Shown piece by piece: positions 1 through 9,980 of a stretch of DNA of 64,000 bases. Source of the DNA: Candidatus Pandoraea novymonadis (lineage in GTDB: Bacteria; Pseudomonadota; Gammaproteobacteria; Burkholderiales; Burkholderiaceae); assembly GCF_003004665.1 (NCBI RefSeq), contig NZ_MUHY01000001.1, positions 310,001-374,000 on the forward strand, written 5' to 3'. The notes under the pieces are model-generated. The model did no database searches. It was not told where the DNA came from and saw only the letters and a program-made list of their open reading frames with translations. The translations under genes and the position numbers were made by a program. The first letter of the stretch is position 1; every line of letters starts with the position of its first letter.

Positions 1-661
1 CTGCGAATCGACCCATTACCACAATGAGATATGGCTTTAGCAAGCTGACTTGGCGTTTTAAGTACGGTTCACAGCTGGTAACTTCATGTGGCTCAGGATT
101 TCGATTGTTAGGTGGGCGGCATTTAAGTACATTTGCGACATAGACATTTTTATCACGTTTCAAATTAACCGCACGTAGTATATTGTCAAGTAATTTACCG
201 GCTTGCCCAACAAATGGTTCACCTTGAAAATCCTCTTGCTGCCCTGGAGCTTCACCCACGAGGAGCCAATTAGCTGCTCGATCCCCCGCGCCAAATACAG
301 TTTGAGTTCTCTTTTCACAAAGTACACAATCACGACATTTGACAACATACTCAGCTAAATCATCCCAGTCGAGTAGATCAAGCCTCTGTTTTTGAATGTT
401 AATGCTTTGACTAGGCTGCAATAAAGTATCTGCATGAATTAAATTTGTTTCCTGTGGGAATACTCTCTGCCCTGATGGAATTTTTATCACTGTTGAATTG
501 TCTTGCAAAGCTAAATCTGAATTCTTTCCATCAAGTGAATCAAGCTGACTGTCCCTGTAAAGTTCATGTGGTGTTCTTCCATCCCACGCTGTAGATGTAA
601 TCCGTCGTATCCACACTGGCCAAAGACCAAATTCATCCAAAATCAATTTAGGCCAAGGCAC
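1..661 (-). CDS. uracil-DNA glycosylase, family 4 type (3' end cut by window edge)
   Basis: Removes uracil from DNA in base-excision repair. The reading frame runs from the window edge back to a GTG that overlaps the end of rimI. It encodes CRDCVLC, then GEAPGQQED, the family 4 form of the uracil-binding motif, then a second Cys pair around KCRPP...TSCEPY. The four cysteines fit the 4Fe-4S cluster of this family. The roughly 75 residues before the catalytic domain form a variable linker, as in Burkholderia homologues. The start is GTG (659-661), followed by MPWPKLILDEFGLWPVWIRR; no ATG lies in a better place. The last part of the protein is outside the window. Overlap with rimI suggests translational coupling in a tsaB-rimI-udg operon. 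Confidence 0.88.
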   Translation of the reverse strand, partial: MPWPKLILDEFGLWPVWIRRITSTAWDGRTPHELYRDSQLDSLDGKNSDLALQDNSTVIKIPSGQRVFPQETNLIHADTLLQPSQSINIQKQRLDLLDWDDLAEYVVKCRDCVLCEKRTQTVFGAGDRAANWLLVGEAPGQQEDFQGEPFVGQAGKLLDNILRAVNLKRDKNVYVANVLKCRPPNNRNPEPHEVTSCEPYLKRQVSLLKPYLIVVMGRFA

Positions 662-1127
662 AACATCCCTCCCATGCAAAACGCATCACAATGGCATCCT
701 CACGTGAATTATCTGATGAATAATAATTTTTGCGACGACCAATCTCTATAAAACCGAAACGTTTATAAATATGAAAAGCGCGTATATTAGACGGACGTAC
801 TTCAAGTAGTACTCCCTTCATACCATCTTCATTCACTAAACGTATGATTTCATTCAGCATTATGCTACCGAACCCACAGCCCTGATATGACGGATTAATG
901 CACATATTTAACAAATGTGCTTCGTCAACCACAGACATCATCAGAAAATAACCCAGCAAACCTTCATTCCAATCGCGCAAACAAATACAAGAATGTCCTG
1001 CCTCGATAGAGCTTATGAAGTTATGAGAAGTCCATGGAAATTTGTAAGCAATTTTTTCTATTGCAACAATTTCGTCGATATCTTCTATTTGCATCTTCGA
1101 AAAATAATGTTGGATAATTTTCAGCAT
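648..1127 (-). CDS. rimI: ribosomal protein bS18-alanine N-acetyltransferase RimI
   Basis: GNAT-family acetyltransferase that acetylates the N-terminal alanine of ribosomal protein S18 from acetyl-CoA. The 159 residues carry the acetyl-CoA binding loop QGCGFG at 82-87 and the C-terminal pattern NIRAFHIYKRFGF typical of RimI; length is normal for the family. Its ATG lies within the tsaB stop region (4-base overlap) and its own 3' end overlaps the glycosylase gene by about 14 bases. The tsaB-rimI-udg order is common in betaproteobacteria, so co-transcription is likely. No sign of damage. Confidence 0.93.
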   Translation of the reverse strand: MLKIIQHYFSKMQIEDIDEIVAIEKIAYKFPWTSHNFISSIEAGHSCICLRDWNEGLLGYFLMMSVVDEAHLLNMCINPSYQGCGFGSIMLNEIIRLVNEDGMKGVLLEVRPSNIRAFHIYKRFGFIEIGRRKNYYSSDNSREDAIVMRFAWEGCCALA

Positions 1128-1858
1128 TAACCTCGTTCCTTTGTGCTCTCACGCTCTGCTGTTGTTTGAGCTACCTTGTTACGCACATAATGAGGCATTG
1201 CTTTTTCTGCATGAATTGCTTCACCGCGGGTGAATGCCCGAGCAGCCAGTATTGCAGTGGCCTGTGAATTCGGCATCGCGTCAATGCGTAGGTTCTTTGC
1301 GTACGTTACAGCAGACAATCGTTCACCAAATGCAACTGCAGCGTTACCGGCAAGTACGAAAGGTAGATCGGGAACTGGTACTTCTTGCACACCATTGAGT
1401 GATGGACCTGCCACTATACGCCAATCTCTGATAGTGTCATCCCACTCAAAATCTGCCCAATAAACCTCATCCATTCGAGCATCTAATGCGACCAATACCC
1501 GCTTTGCAGATTCTTCCTGCGAGCGCACTAACTCTGCACATGTCATCAATGTATTAATTGCAAGTACTGGCAGATTAGCACCAAAAGCAAGGCCTTGAGC
1601 GACACCACAAGCGGTACGCAACCCTGTAAAAGATCCAGGACCACAACCAAATGCAATAGCCTGACAGGTAGCCAATGTTATTCCTGAAAATTTTAATACT
1701 TCACGTACTGCAGGCAAAATATGAGTACTGGAAATAGGACCTGTATCGAGGTGACGAGCAACAATCTTTGGCATGTCAGTATCGGAATACGTTCGATATA
1801 GGGTAACAGAACAAAATTCTGTGGAAGTGTCAAGGGCAAGAATCGTGATTGGTGACAT
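1127..1858 (-). CDS. tsaB: tRNA t6A biosynthesis protein TsaB
   Basis: Scaffold partner of TsaD in the complex that puts threonylcarbamoyl on A37 of ANN-decoding tRNAs. The protein opens with ILALDTSTEFCSVTLY, the ASKHA-type phosphate loop of the YeaZ family, and contains the GCGPGSFTGLR segment. I start it at ATG 1858 (MSPITILALDTS), which matches the family N-terminus; the frame is open further upstream, but that extension has no family counterpart. The product has 243 residues. TsaD is encoded separately at 40.5 kb, so both genes of the core complex are present in this window. Confidence 0.92.
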   Translation of the reverse strand: MSPITILALDTSTEFCSVTLYRTYSDTDMPKIVARHLDTGPISSTHILPAVREVLKFSGITLATCQAIAFGCGPGSFTGLRTACGVAQGLAFGANLPVLAINTLMTCAELVRSQEESAKRVLVALDARMDEVYWADFEWDDTIRDWRIVAGPSLNGVQEVPVPDLPFVLAGNAAVAFGERLSAVTYAKNLRIDAMPNSQATAILAARAFTRGEAIHAEKAMPHYVRNKVAQTTAERESTKERG

Positions 1859-2321
1859 AGCAGTTTTAATGGGAACGTACATTATTATGCACCCTACCTT
1901 CATAAGATATAAAAATTGAATATCTTCGACAAGTAACACTGATTTTCAAAAAAAGAGTAATGAAGTACATTTTAGCCTTATATCCAATTGCTTAATAAGC
2001 CAAAAGTTCTAGTACATGCAAGTATGTCATCCAATGTGCAATCTTTTAAAATAACGTGTAGAATATAGAGTCGGAGGTCTAGGATTGGTTTTATTATATT
2101 ACCTGGCTTCCATACTGCGTTTTGCTCCAATCCAGTGATAGTCTATGGTTCAGTAATGCTAGAATTTGGCAAGCGTTCCAGGTCTACGATGTGGATATGG
2201 AAAAATTTTTCCATATCCGTCCCATCCGCGATTTGCATCGATTTGATCCTTCTTGCGACGAATTGGGTTCGCCGATTGGCGCCAACGCCTTAATAATCAC
2301 CCTCATTTCGCAAGAGTAATC
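1859..2321. other. gene-free gap between tsaB and helicase
   Basis: Divergent intergenic region of about 460 bases. It probably holds promoters for both flanking genes, but I see no convincing -35/-10 pair. A 65-codon frame at 2122-2319 has no recognisable family. The one clear structure is the palindrome at 2193-2218. Confidence 0.5.
2193..2218. repeat. 26-bp perfect palindrome
   Basis: Each arm is 13 bases (GGATATGGAAAAA and its exact reverse complement) with no spacer. As RNA it could fold into a hairpin of about 11 bp with an AAUU loop. It lies 104 bases upstream of the helicase start and is not followed by an extra U-run on either strand. It could be a terminator remnant, a dyad operator or a mutational palindrome. 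Confidence 0.9.
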
Positions 2322-4010
2322 ATGGAACTAACTTCCAAAGTGTCTGCCCTTGGGCAGATGTCTCTTCTATCGCAAGAAGAATCTAGTGCAGCTGACACTA
2401 CAAATCAAATCCTTCCAGAATCTATATCGAAAATGGGACCTACATTCGACGATCTGGGAATAAATACAGCTATCCTATCTGCACTTAATTCGGCAGGTTA
2501 CACAAATCCAACATCTGTGCAGCAACGAGCGATTCCTTTGGCACTCGCAGGCCGCGATCTTTTAGTTTCGAGCCCGACTGGGTCAGGTAAGACAGCCGCC
2601 TTTATGTTGCCAGCTATCCAGCGTTTTTCAGAAATGCAAGCACGAGGCGAACTAAAGACAGTGCCAGATCATCCTAGAAATGGATCCGCGATGTCTGGTG
2701 AAAAATCACGCAAAGGCCATCGCGTGCGCCGTGTTGCGGCTAAACCGTTATTACTTGTACTCACACCGACACGTGAACTAGCTCAACAAGTATCGATGGC
2801 TGCCGATACCTATGGACGACAACTACGTCGTTTACGTTGTGTCAGTATTCTGGGAGGCATGCCTTACCCGCGTCAGTTGGAAATGCTAGCTAAGCAACCA
2901 GAAATCATTGTTGCCACACCGGGCCGTTTACTTGATCACATTTCGAGTGGCAAGATCGATTTATCAAACCTTATGATGCTGGTACTAGACGAAGCTGACC
3001 GCATGCTTGATATGGGTTTTATAGATGATATTCAAACCATTGTCGATACCACGCCAAATACACGTCAAACTTTGCTATTCTCGGCTACGATCGATAGCCG
3101 AATGAGCGAAATTACTCGTCGACTTCTAAGAGATCCGGAAACCATCGAGATCAGCACGCGAACAGATAAGCGTACAAATGAAAACATTGAACAAATACTT
3201 CACTATGTCGATGATCGCGCCCATAAAGACCGCTTGCTGACTCATTTGCTTGGAAATAATACGCTTGATCAAGCCATAGTTTTTACGTCGACAAAACGCG
3301 ATGCGGACCAAATTGCAATTCAGCTTGAACAAGCTGGTTTTGATAGCGCCGCATTACATGGCGACATGCCGCAAGGCGTACGTAATCGTACACTCCGAGC
3401 TTTGCGTGAACGTAAATTAAGAGTGCTCGTAGCTACGGACGTCGCCGCACGTGGTATCGATATTCCGGGTATCACTCACGTATTTAACTACGACCTACCA
3501 AAATTTGCAGAAGACTATGTACATCGTATTGGCCGTACTGGTCGTGCTGGTCGGAGTGGAATTGCTATTAGTCTAGCTGATCATGGTGAAATTGGCGTAG
3601 TTCGACGAATCGAACGCTATACGCGTCAGCTGCTACCAGTTAACGTTATAGTAGGTTTTGAGCCAAGACGACGTACCAAGTCATTGTCTAATAACGGGAA
3701 GCGATCTGGTGGAGCTGGCCGCATTGGTACACGTCAACACGGACCAGGTAGTAGCACTCGCTGGAAAAATAGCCGCGACGGGGACTCCTATCATGGTCAA
3801 CGTCCATTTGGTAGTAGCCAGAAATCTAGTGGTGATTTTCAATCTATTAGTGAGCGTCGAGAAGGATTCAGCCATGGCAGCCACACTGACCGTTTCGATC
3901 GCGGCGGCAACAACTGTCTAGTGGATAAAAATCACTCAAACCGTAGTCGTAGTGATCGTGCATTTCATCATCGCAGTGATGATCACCATAAAATGAATCG
4001 TCGAGGTTAA
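2322..4010 (+). CDS. DEAD-box ATP-dependent RNA helicase (RhlE-like)
   Basis: RNA-unwinding ATPase of the DEAD-box family, likely acting in ribosome assembly or mRNA turnover. Motifs appear in order: Q-motif region TFDDLGI, Walker A PTGSGKT (about 85-91), PTRELA, GG, ATPGRLLDH, DEAD in VLDEADRMLD, SAT, and HRIGRTGRAGR in the second RecA domain. The last hundred or so residues are basic and rich in Ser, Arg, Gly and His, as in RNA-binding tails. I start at ATG 2322 (MELTSKVSALGQ); an in-frame start at 2253 would add 23 residues without family support. A terminator follows the stop. Confidence 0.92.
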   Translation: MELTSKVSALGQMSLLSQEESSAADTTNQILPESISKMGPTFDDLGINTAILSALNSAGYTNPTSVQQRAIPLALAGRDLLVSSPTGSGKTAAFMLPAIQRFSEMQARGELKTVPDHPRNGSAMSGEKSRKGHRVRRVAAKPLLLVLTPTRELAQQVSMAADTYGRQLRRLRCVSILGGMPYPRQLEMLAKQPEIIVATPGRLLDHISSGKIDLSNLMMLVLDEADRMLDMGFIDDIQTIVDTTPNTRQTLLFSATIDSRMSEITRRLLRDPETIEISTRTDKRTNENIEQILHYVDDRAHKDRLLTHLLGNNTLDQAIVFTSTKRDADQIAIQLEQAGFDSAALHGDMPQGVRNRTLRALRERKLRVLVATDVAARGIDIPGITHVFNYDLPKFAEDYVHRIGRTGRAGRSGIAISLADHGEIGVVRRIERYTRQLLPVNVIVGFEPRRRTKSLSNNGKRSGGAGRIGTRQHGPGSSTRWKNSRDGDSYHGQRPFGSSQKSSGDFQSISERREGFSHGSHTDRFDRGGNNCLVDKNHSNRSRSDRAFHHRSDDHHKMNRRG

Positions 4011-4037
4011 TGTTAGTAGTAGAGTAGCACTCTTTCA

Positions 4038-4071
4038 AAAGGCCATGAGACATTCATCTCATGGCCTTTTT
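4038..4071 (+). terminator. Rho-independent terminator after the helicase gene
   Basis: A 13-bp perfect stem (AAAGGCCATGAGA and its complement) with a 6-base CATTCA loop, ending in a T-run. The left arm is preceded by A's, so it can also work on the minus strand and end clpB transcripts arriving from the other side. Confidence 0.9.
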
Positions 4072-4143
4072 ATGTAATTCAGACATCTTTCACATAAAAA
4101 TTATGTAGAGCTCATTTCCTATTCCAAGGAAAGATCTGAGATT

Positions 4144-6759
4144 TTACATAATCGACTTAGAATTCAACTCGATTGAGTCAAAGATGAACTGCCCATTGCG
4201 CCAATCGATAGGTACAGTTTCCTTAGGACCAAATTTCCCAGAAAGGATTAGTTTAGCCACTGGATTTTCGATTTCCTGCTGGATTGTCCTCTTAAGTGGA
4301 CGTGCTCCAAACAAAGGATCAAATCCATCTTTCGCGATCTGAGCCAAGGCTGCGGCCGATACAGATAATTGCATCTCCATCTTCGATAAACGAGTTCGCA
4401 AACGTTCTATTTGAATCTTTGCGATTGATTCAATATGTTTTTGATCAAGTTGATGAAATACGACAACTTCATCAATTCGGTTTAGCAACTCTGGACGAAG
4501 TTGCTCCTTGATTTCCATCCAAACGGCATCTTTGATTTGATTGTGATGTTCATCGACCATCGATTGAATTAATTGCGATCCAATGTTCGAGGTCATCACA
4601 ATCACAGTATTTTTAAATTCTATGGTGCGTCCCTGTCCATCTGTCATACGTCCGTCATCGAGCACTTGTAGTAACACGTTGAAAACATCAGGATGTGCTT
4701 TTTCGAGCTCATCGAGAAGAATGACACTGTACGGTTTTCGGCGCACTGCTTCGGTCAGATACCCGCCTTCTTCATATCCAACATAGCCTGGTGGTGCACC
4801 AATCAAGCGAGATACACTATGCTTCTCCATATATTCACTCATGTCAATTCGGATCAGATGATCCTCAGAATCGAACATAAAATTTGCCAAGGCCTTACAT
4901 AACTCTGTTTTACCAACACCAGTTGGGCCTAAGAATAGAAAAGAACCGTATGGGCGATTAGGATCGGAAAGTCCAGCACGCGAGCGACGGATTGCATCTG
5001 ACACTGCAACAATAGCCTCATCTTGACCTACCACTCGCTGGTGCAATTTATTCTCCATATGTAATAGTTTTTCTCGTTCTCCTTGTGTTATTTTTGCTAA
5101 AGGAATTCCGGTGGCGCGTGAAACAACTTCAGCAATTTCTTCCGCCCCGACCTGTGTACGCAATAAACGAGGCCTGGTTTGTTGTCTATCTAAAGCTTCA
5201 GACTGCGCAGCATCGCGCAAACGTCCTTCCAGTTGCGGTAATTTCCCGTACTGTAATTCAGCCACTTTATCAAGCTTTCCTTCTCGTTGCCAATACACAA
5301 TCTCTGCGCGAATCTTGTCAATCTCTTCCTTCACTTGTAAACCACCTTGCACAGCAGACTTCTCTTTAATCCAAATTTCTTCTAGATCAGCATAATCGTG
5401 TTCAAGATGTAAGATTTCTTCCTCGATTAAGGCTAGCCGTTTTTTAGAAGCTTCGTCCGTTTCCTTTTTCATCGCTTCACGCTCAATCTTTAGCTGAATT
5501 ATTCGACGATCAAGCTTGTCCATTACTTCTGGTTTGGAGTCAATTTCCATTTTGATCTTTGAAGCAGCCTCATCGATCAAATCAATTGCTTTATCCGGTA
5601 AAAAGCGATCCGTGATATATCGATAACTCAACTCAGCAGCAGCAACTATTGCTGGGTCTGTAATTTCTACACCATGGTGAAGTTCATATTTTTCTTGTAA
5701 ACCACGTAAAATAGCGATAGTAGCCTCAACACTTGGCTCATCAACTAGCACTTTTTGAAAACGTCGTTCTAAGGCAGCATCTTTCTCAATATATTTTCGA
5801 TACTCATCAAGCGTAGTTGCTCCAATACAATGCAGTTCACCTCGCGCAAGCGCTGGTTTTAGCATATTACCCGCATCCATTGCGCCTTCAGCTTTGCCTG
5901 CACCCACCATTGTATGGATTTCATCGATAAACACGATAGTACGACCTTCCTCACTCGCAAGGTCGTTAAGTACAGCTTTAAGACGTTCTTCGAATTCTCC
6001 ACGAAACTTTGCTCCGGCGAGCAGCCCCGCTATATCGAGTATAAGTACACGCTTATTTTTAAGTGATTCCGGCACTTCACCGTTGATGATACGTTGTGCC
6101 AATCCTTCCGCTATGGCTGTTTTTCCAACCCCAGGTTCACCGATTAACACCGGATTGTTTTTCGTTCGACGTTGTAATATCTGAATCGTACGACGAATTT
6201 CATCATCTCTTCCAATTACTGGATCGAGCTTACCTAGGCGAGCACGGTCAGTTAAATCAAGAGTAAATTTCTTTAGAGCACCGCGTTGATTTTCAGCATC
6301 TTGACTATCGACTGTCGACTGTCGACCGTAAGTTGCTTCAATTGCCAATTCCAATGCCTTACGTGTCAATCCTCGTGCACGTGCTAAACGTCCCGCATCT
6401 CCTTTGTCATCAGAAACCACAAGGAGAAACATTTCACTAGCGATGTAATTGGCACCCTTTTTTTTCGTTTCTTTTTCAGCTTGATTGAGAAGACCTACGA
6501 GCTGGTGTCCGAACTGTACATTCCCATCCGTGCCTTGTACTTTTGGGAAATGTTCAATCGCGGAATTAAGATCCTTTATCAAGGGCACTACCTGAACGCC
6601 AGCACGTTCCAGTAGGGATTTGGCTGCGCTTTCTTTCTGCGATAGAAATGCTAATAGTAAATGAGATGCTTCCATATATTGCTGGTCATGCTCAACAACT
6701 AAACTCTGGGCATCAGCTAAGGCATCTAGAAATTGTGTGGTGAACTTGTCTTGTCGCAT
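4144..6759 (-). CDS. clpB: protein disaggregase ClpB
   Basis: Hsp100 AAA+ disaggregase that extracts polypeptides from aggregates together with DnaK. The 871 residues match the family length. Present in order: Clp N-domain, first AAA+ module with GEPGVGKT and [10 protein letters not shown], a coiled-coil middle domain (about 400-530), and second AAA+ module with GPTGVGKT and [15 protein letters not shown] start at ATG 6759 ([10 protein letters not shown]) because GGAG sits at proper spacing and the N-terminus then matches the family; the in-frame ATG 12 bases upstream lacks this. In free-living Burkholderia clpB follows moaDE/moeA, which are absent here. Confidence 0.97.
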   Translation of the reverse strand: MRQDKFTTQFLDALADAQSLVVEHDQQYMEASHLLLAFLSQKESAAKSLLERAGVQVVPLIKDLNSAIEHFPKVQGTDGNVQFGHQLVGLLNQAEKETKKKGANYIASEMFLLVVSDDKGDAGRLARARGLTRKALELAIEATYGRQSTVDSQDAENQRGALKKFTLDLTDRARLGKLDPVIGRDDEIRRTIQILQRRTKNNPVLIGEPGVGKTAIAEGLAQRIINGEVPESLKNKRVLILDIAGLLAGAKFRGEFEERLKAVLNDLASEEGRTIVFIDEIHTMVGAGKAEGAMDAGNMLKPALARGELHCIGATTLDEYRKYIEKDAALERRFQKVLVDEPSVEATIAILRGLQEKYELHHGVEITDPAIVAAAELSYRYITDRFLPDKAIDLIDEAASKIKMEIDSKPEVMDKLDRRIIQLKIEREAMKKETDEASKKRLALIEEEILHLEHDYADLEEIWIKEKSAVQGGLQVKEEIDKIRAEIVYWQREGKLDKVAELQYGKLPQLEGRLRDAAQSEALDRQQTRPRLLRTQVGAEEIAEVVSRATGIPLAKITQGEREKLLHMENKLHQRVVGQDEAIVAVSDAIRRSRAGLSDPNRPYGSFLFLGPTGVGKTELCKALANFMFDSEDHLIRIDMSEYMEKHSVSRLIGAPPGYVGYEEGGYLTEAVRRKPYSVILLDELEKAHPDVFNVLLQVLDDGRMTDGQGRTIEFKNTVIVMTSNIGSQLIQSMVDEHHNQIKDAVWMEIKEQLRPELLNRIDEVVVFHQLDQKHIESIAKIQIERLRTRLSKMEMQLSVSAAALAQIAKDGFDPLFGARPLKRTIQQEIENPVAKLILSGKFGPKETVPIDWRNGQFIFDSIELNSKSIM

Positions 6760-6799
6760 CAGAATCTCCATTAAGAAGAAATTTCTTAATTAGAGGTGC

Positions 6800-6824
6800 A
6801 GATATTGCTGTTACATTTCAAGGG
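6800..6824 (-). promoter_or_regulatory. possible heat-shock (sigma-32) -35 element upstream of clpB
   Basis: Minus strand reads CCCTTGAAA at 6816-6824, a good match to the sigma-32 -35 consensus, about 60 bases before the clpB ATG. Only a poor -10 candidate (GCACCTCT) lies downstream at the expected distance, so the assignment is tentative. clpB is a classical RpoH target in proteobacteria. Confidence 0.3.
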
Positions 6825-7330
6825 CCTATAGAAAAAATACAACGGATGCTAATAAAAAATGAGCAATTGACGTATATTCCCAATTGGTTTGAAAAAATTA
6901 TTTACTAAATCTATTACTAATTGATAAAGTTATAAAGCCTTTCTCGCAAAGGGTTATAGAACGTACAGAAATTACAGGCTACTAATACATGGATAAATCA
7001 TGAAATCCTTAGATTTCACAAAATATTTACAGGTTTATTCGATTATTGCTTTATGTATTTAAATACATAAATGATAGGACATAGAAGCAATAGAACCGAT
7101 ATCGTGCAAGTTGTCCAAACTGCAGAACTTAACAATAAAAATTCTGGATAAAAGTCAAAAATTTTTTATGTATTTATGGTGAAGTTTGATACGATCCACA
7201 TATTATGCGAGTAACTCGCAATGAATAAAAATACTAGGTATTACAACTCAATCAATGTTGGTTAATTTTTTAGTGAACTCTCCTGAGGCAGAGGAGATAT
7301 CGAATATAGCAGCAGATTTAAGAGAAAAAA
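6825..7330. other. gene-free AT-rich gap between clpB and the thrC remnant
   Basis: About 500 bases without a supported gene. In free-living Burkholderia this position holds moaE, moaD and moeA (from memory); I could not recognise any residue of them. A small TGCGAG/CTCGCA hairpin lies near 7205-7220. Confidence 0.45.
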
Positions 7331-8665
7331 TTATAGACCTGTATGATTTACAATATACGTTTTGACACGTTCTACACCGGCTGCGACTATGTGAAAACGT
7401 TGAGGTAGAGTTTCTATCTCCTCAAAACCTATTGGAAACGAGGGCTCATGTCCCAACGCTTCACGAAGGGTTGCTGAAAATTTGATCGGCTGCGCCGTTT
7501 CCAACACTACCATCGGAACACCCTTCTCACTCAACGGCTTCACGAGCCACTTTCACACCATCTGCTGCCTGTGTGTCGATCAAAATTTCTAACGTTCAGC
7601 AATATCATGAATCGTAGCTATACGATCACGTGAGTGCTGCGTCCCGATACGAGGCTAAACTCGGCTCTACCCGTGAAAAATCGTCCGTTCGTGACAGATC
7701 AATCTCTCCTTGCGTTTCTATCGCGTAGAACAGTGCCGAAGTACGTTTTGCATCGCGCCCTAGAAAATCAAATAAAAACCTCTCAAAGTTTGATGCTTTA
7801 GAAATATCCATGCTCCGGCTTCTGGTGTGATACGTCTTGTTATGCTTGCGCACTCGGTAGCGACCTATTCGGAAAAATTCATCGAGAACATCGTTCTCAT
7901 TTGTTGCCACGACTAGCTTACCTATAGGTAAGCTAGTCGTACGTGCAATATGACATGCACAAACATTACCGAAATTTCCGGAAGGGATTGTAAAAAAATT
8001 TCACTGTCAACCCCCATATCTCCGCCAGTAGCGAAAAAATACCCCTTAAAATAATAAACAACTTGTGCGGCAATACGTGCCCAATTAATCGAATTGACAG
8101 TTCTAATTTTATGTTTTGCTTTATAAGCATGAAAATTCGAATACCTGATTTTCCTCGCATTGCCTATTCAGCAGCACTTCCAGTTTCTCCGGAGGTCGCA
8201 CAAAGAATGTTTAGTAACTCGTTATAACGAGTCAACGTATATTCAAATAATTGCCTAACAATTGCATGGCGATATCTTTAAATGCAAGAGTCGGACTATT
8301 AGACAATGCTAGCAATGATATTGGGACACCATTCTCCTCTCCAAGGGGAACAAGTGACGTAATGTCCTCATCTTTCTCATATGGCCTAACATTCTTATAT
8401 ACTTCAGCAGTATATGTAAGGCGCGTCAAATAAAGTAGAAGATCGATAGGTAAATCATCAATGATTTACCTATTACTTCGTCTGCTAAATCAGTATATGA
8501 AAGCGTACGCCATCTCTCTAGCTCAGTTTTCGTTACTTGAGTGAGAGGGTACACTGTCAGGAGATAAAGTCCACCATATGGCGCTAGGCCACTCAACAAA
8601 ACGCTTAAAAATAATTTTGGCGCGCCTGTGAATGAACCCATGCCACGGGTAGATATATATTCCAT
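7331..8665 (-). pseudogene. thrC: threonine synthase pseudogene
   Basis: ThrC converts O-phosphohomoserine to threonine. Collinear ThrC fragments occur in different frames. MEYISTRGMG starts the first at 8665; next is TYTAEVYKNVRP...SPTLAFKDIAMQLLGN. Then comes TSGETGSAAE followed by an in-frame TAG (8164-8166) where the family has Tyr, and MRGKSGIRIFML. After a deletion of roughly 55 codons (junction about 8101-8125) come TVNSINWARIAAQVVYYFKG, a frame change at a 7-base A/T tract (7992-7998), PSGNFGNVCACHIAR, VATNENDVLDEFF, and finally EKGVPMVVLETAQPIKF. Stops near 7600 break the C-terminal third again. Several independent lesions rule out a single sequencing error. It lies 4 bases after hom. 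Confidence 0.95.
7909..7940. repeat. 32-bp perfect palindrome inside the thrC remnant
   Basis: Arms of 16 bases, ACGACTAGCTTACCTA and its exact complement, meet without spacer. One arm encodes the conserved GKLVV of threonine synthase, the other the preceding RTTSLPI, where relatives have residues like RMMGLPI. The sequence therefore lies in what was coding DNA. Confidence 0.93.
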
Positions 8666-8669
8666 GGCT

Positions 8670-9980
8670 TTAACTGAGTGTTTCCATTCGGATACGAGTT
8701 ACTTGAGAGAATACCGTATCTAGAGCCTCAATGCACGAAATTGCTGAGTTGATAAATTTTTCCTGTGTTTCATGCGTCAAAATAATAATGTCAGTCTGTG
8801 GTTCTCCTTCGCGTGATTCTTTTTGTAATAAGGCATCAATGGAGATGTTTTGATTAGCCAAAATTCGTGTGATTTCAGCTAGAACTCCTGTTTGATCAGC
8901 TACTCGTAATCGCAGATAGTAGCTAGTTCTGATTTGCTCAATTGGCAAAACCGGCATGCTCGACAATGCGTCATGTTGGAATGCTAGATAAGGTACTCGA
9001 TTTTCTTGGTCAGCGGTATGCAAACGAGTTATATCGACAATATCAGCAATCACGGCTGAAGCCGTCGGTTCAGCACCTGCCCCTTTACCGTAATACATTG
9101 TGGCACCCACAGCATCACCATGTACTAAAACCGCATTCATTACACCTTCTACGTTTGCAATTAGCCGTTTTGCGAGAATCAAGGTTGGGTGCACACGTAG
9201 CTCAATACCTATATCCGTACGGCGTGTGATACCAAGAAGCTTGATCCTATAACCAAGCTCTTCCGCATATTTAATATCGATGGAGGAGAGTTTGGAAATT
9301 CCTTCAACATAAGCTTTATTGAACTGCACTGGCACACCAAATGCAATTGCGCTCATAATAGTAGCTTTATGCGCTGCATCGACTCCTTCAATGTCAAAAG
9401 TAGGGTCGGCTTCAGCATAACCAAGACGTTGCGCATCTTGCAATGCAACGTCAAAATCAAGACCCTTTTCACGCATTTCTGACAGAATGAAATTAGTGGT
9501 ACCATTAATGATACCAGCGATCCATTGGATTCTATTAGCAGTGAGTCCCTCACGCAGAGCTTTAATTATGGGAATACCGCCAGCTACTGCAGCCTCAAAT
9601 GCTACCATGACGTTGGCTTTTCTGGCGGCTGTGAAAATTTCGTTACCGTGAACAGCTAACAGAGCTTTATTCGCTGTCACGACATGTTTACCATTATCAA
9701 TTGCTTTTAACACTAGCTCCAGAGTTGGGTCATCACCACCAATAGTCTCCACTACTATATCGATCTCCGGATCCATCACTACGTTTAACGGATTATCTGT
9801 TACCTCGCAAACGCCATCCACAAGTTTACCTGCTCGTTCAACATTGCGAACAGCCACCTTCGTCACATCAATGCAACGACCTGCACGGCGCTGGATTTCT
9901 TCTTGATTACGAGCCAATACTCGAAAGGCACCGTAACCTACGGTGCCGAGGCCAAGCAAGCCAACTTTAATCGGTTTCAT
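8670..9980 (-). CDS. hom: homoserine dehydrogenase
   Basis: NAD(P)-dependent reduction of aspartate semialdehyde to homoserine, the branch point to threonine and methionine. The 436 residues show the Rossmann loop GLLGLGTVGYG near the start, the catalytic-domain segment AGIINGTTNFIL, and a C-terminal ACT domain (YYLRLRVADQTGVLAEITRI) typical of allosteric regulation. Start chosen at ATG 9980 (MKPIKVGLLG), which matches the family; the frame continues 30 codons upstream without support. The next gene, thrC, is dead, so homoserine may now feed only other uses such as methionine synthesis or exchange with a partner. The gene itself looks intact. Confidence 0.96.
   Translation of the reverse strand: MKPIKVGLLGLGTVGYGAFRVLARNQEEIQRRAGRCIDVTKVAVRNVERAGKLVDGVCEVTDNPLNVVMDPEIDIVVETIGGDDPTLELVLKAIDNGKHVVTANKALLAVHGNEIFTAARKANVMVAFEAAVAGGIPIIKALREGLTANRIQWIAGIINGTTNFILSEMREKGLDFDVALQDAQRLGYAEADPTFDIEGVDAAHKATIMSAIAFGVPVQFNKAYVEGISKLSSIDIKYAEELGYRIKLLGITRRTDIGIELRVHPTLILAKRLIANVEGVMNAVLVHGDAVGATMYYGKGAGAEPTASAVIADIVDITRLHTADQENRVPYLAFQHDALSSMPVLPIEQIRTSYYLRLRVADQTGVLAEITRILANQNISIDALLQKESREGEPQTDIIILTHETQEKFINSAISCIEALDTVFSQVTRIRMETLS

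Noticed and set aside
2122-2319. 65-codon frame upstream of the helicase
   Set aside because: No recognisable family, overlaps the palindrome and the in-frame extension of the helicase; probably chance.
6787-6905. Open + strand frame ending YIPNWFEKIIY upstream of clpB
   Set aside because: About 40 codons, no family match, no start or ribosome-binding site; likely chance.
7331-8665. thrC frameshifts as simple sequencing errors or programmed frameshifting
   Set aside because: There are several different lesions, including a nonsense codon and a deletion of about 55 codons, which neither explanation covers.
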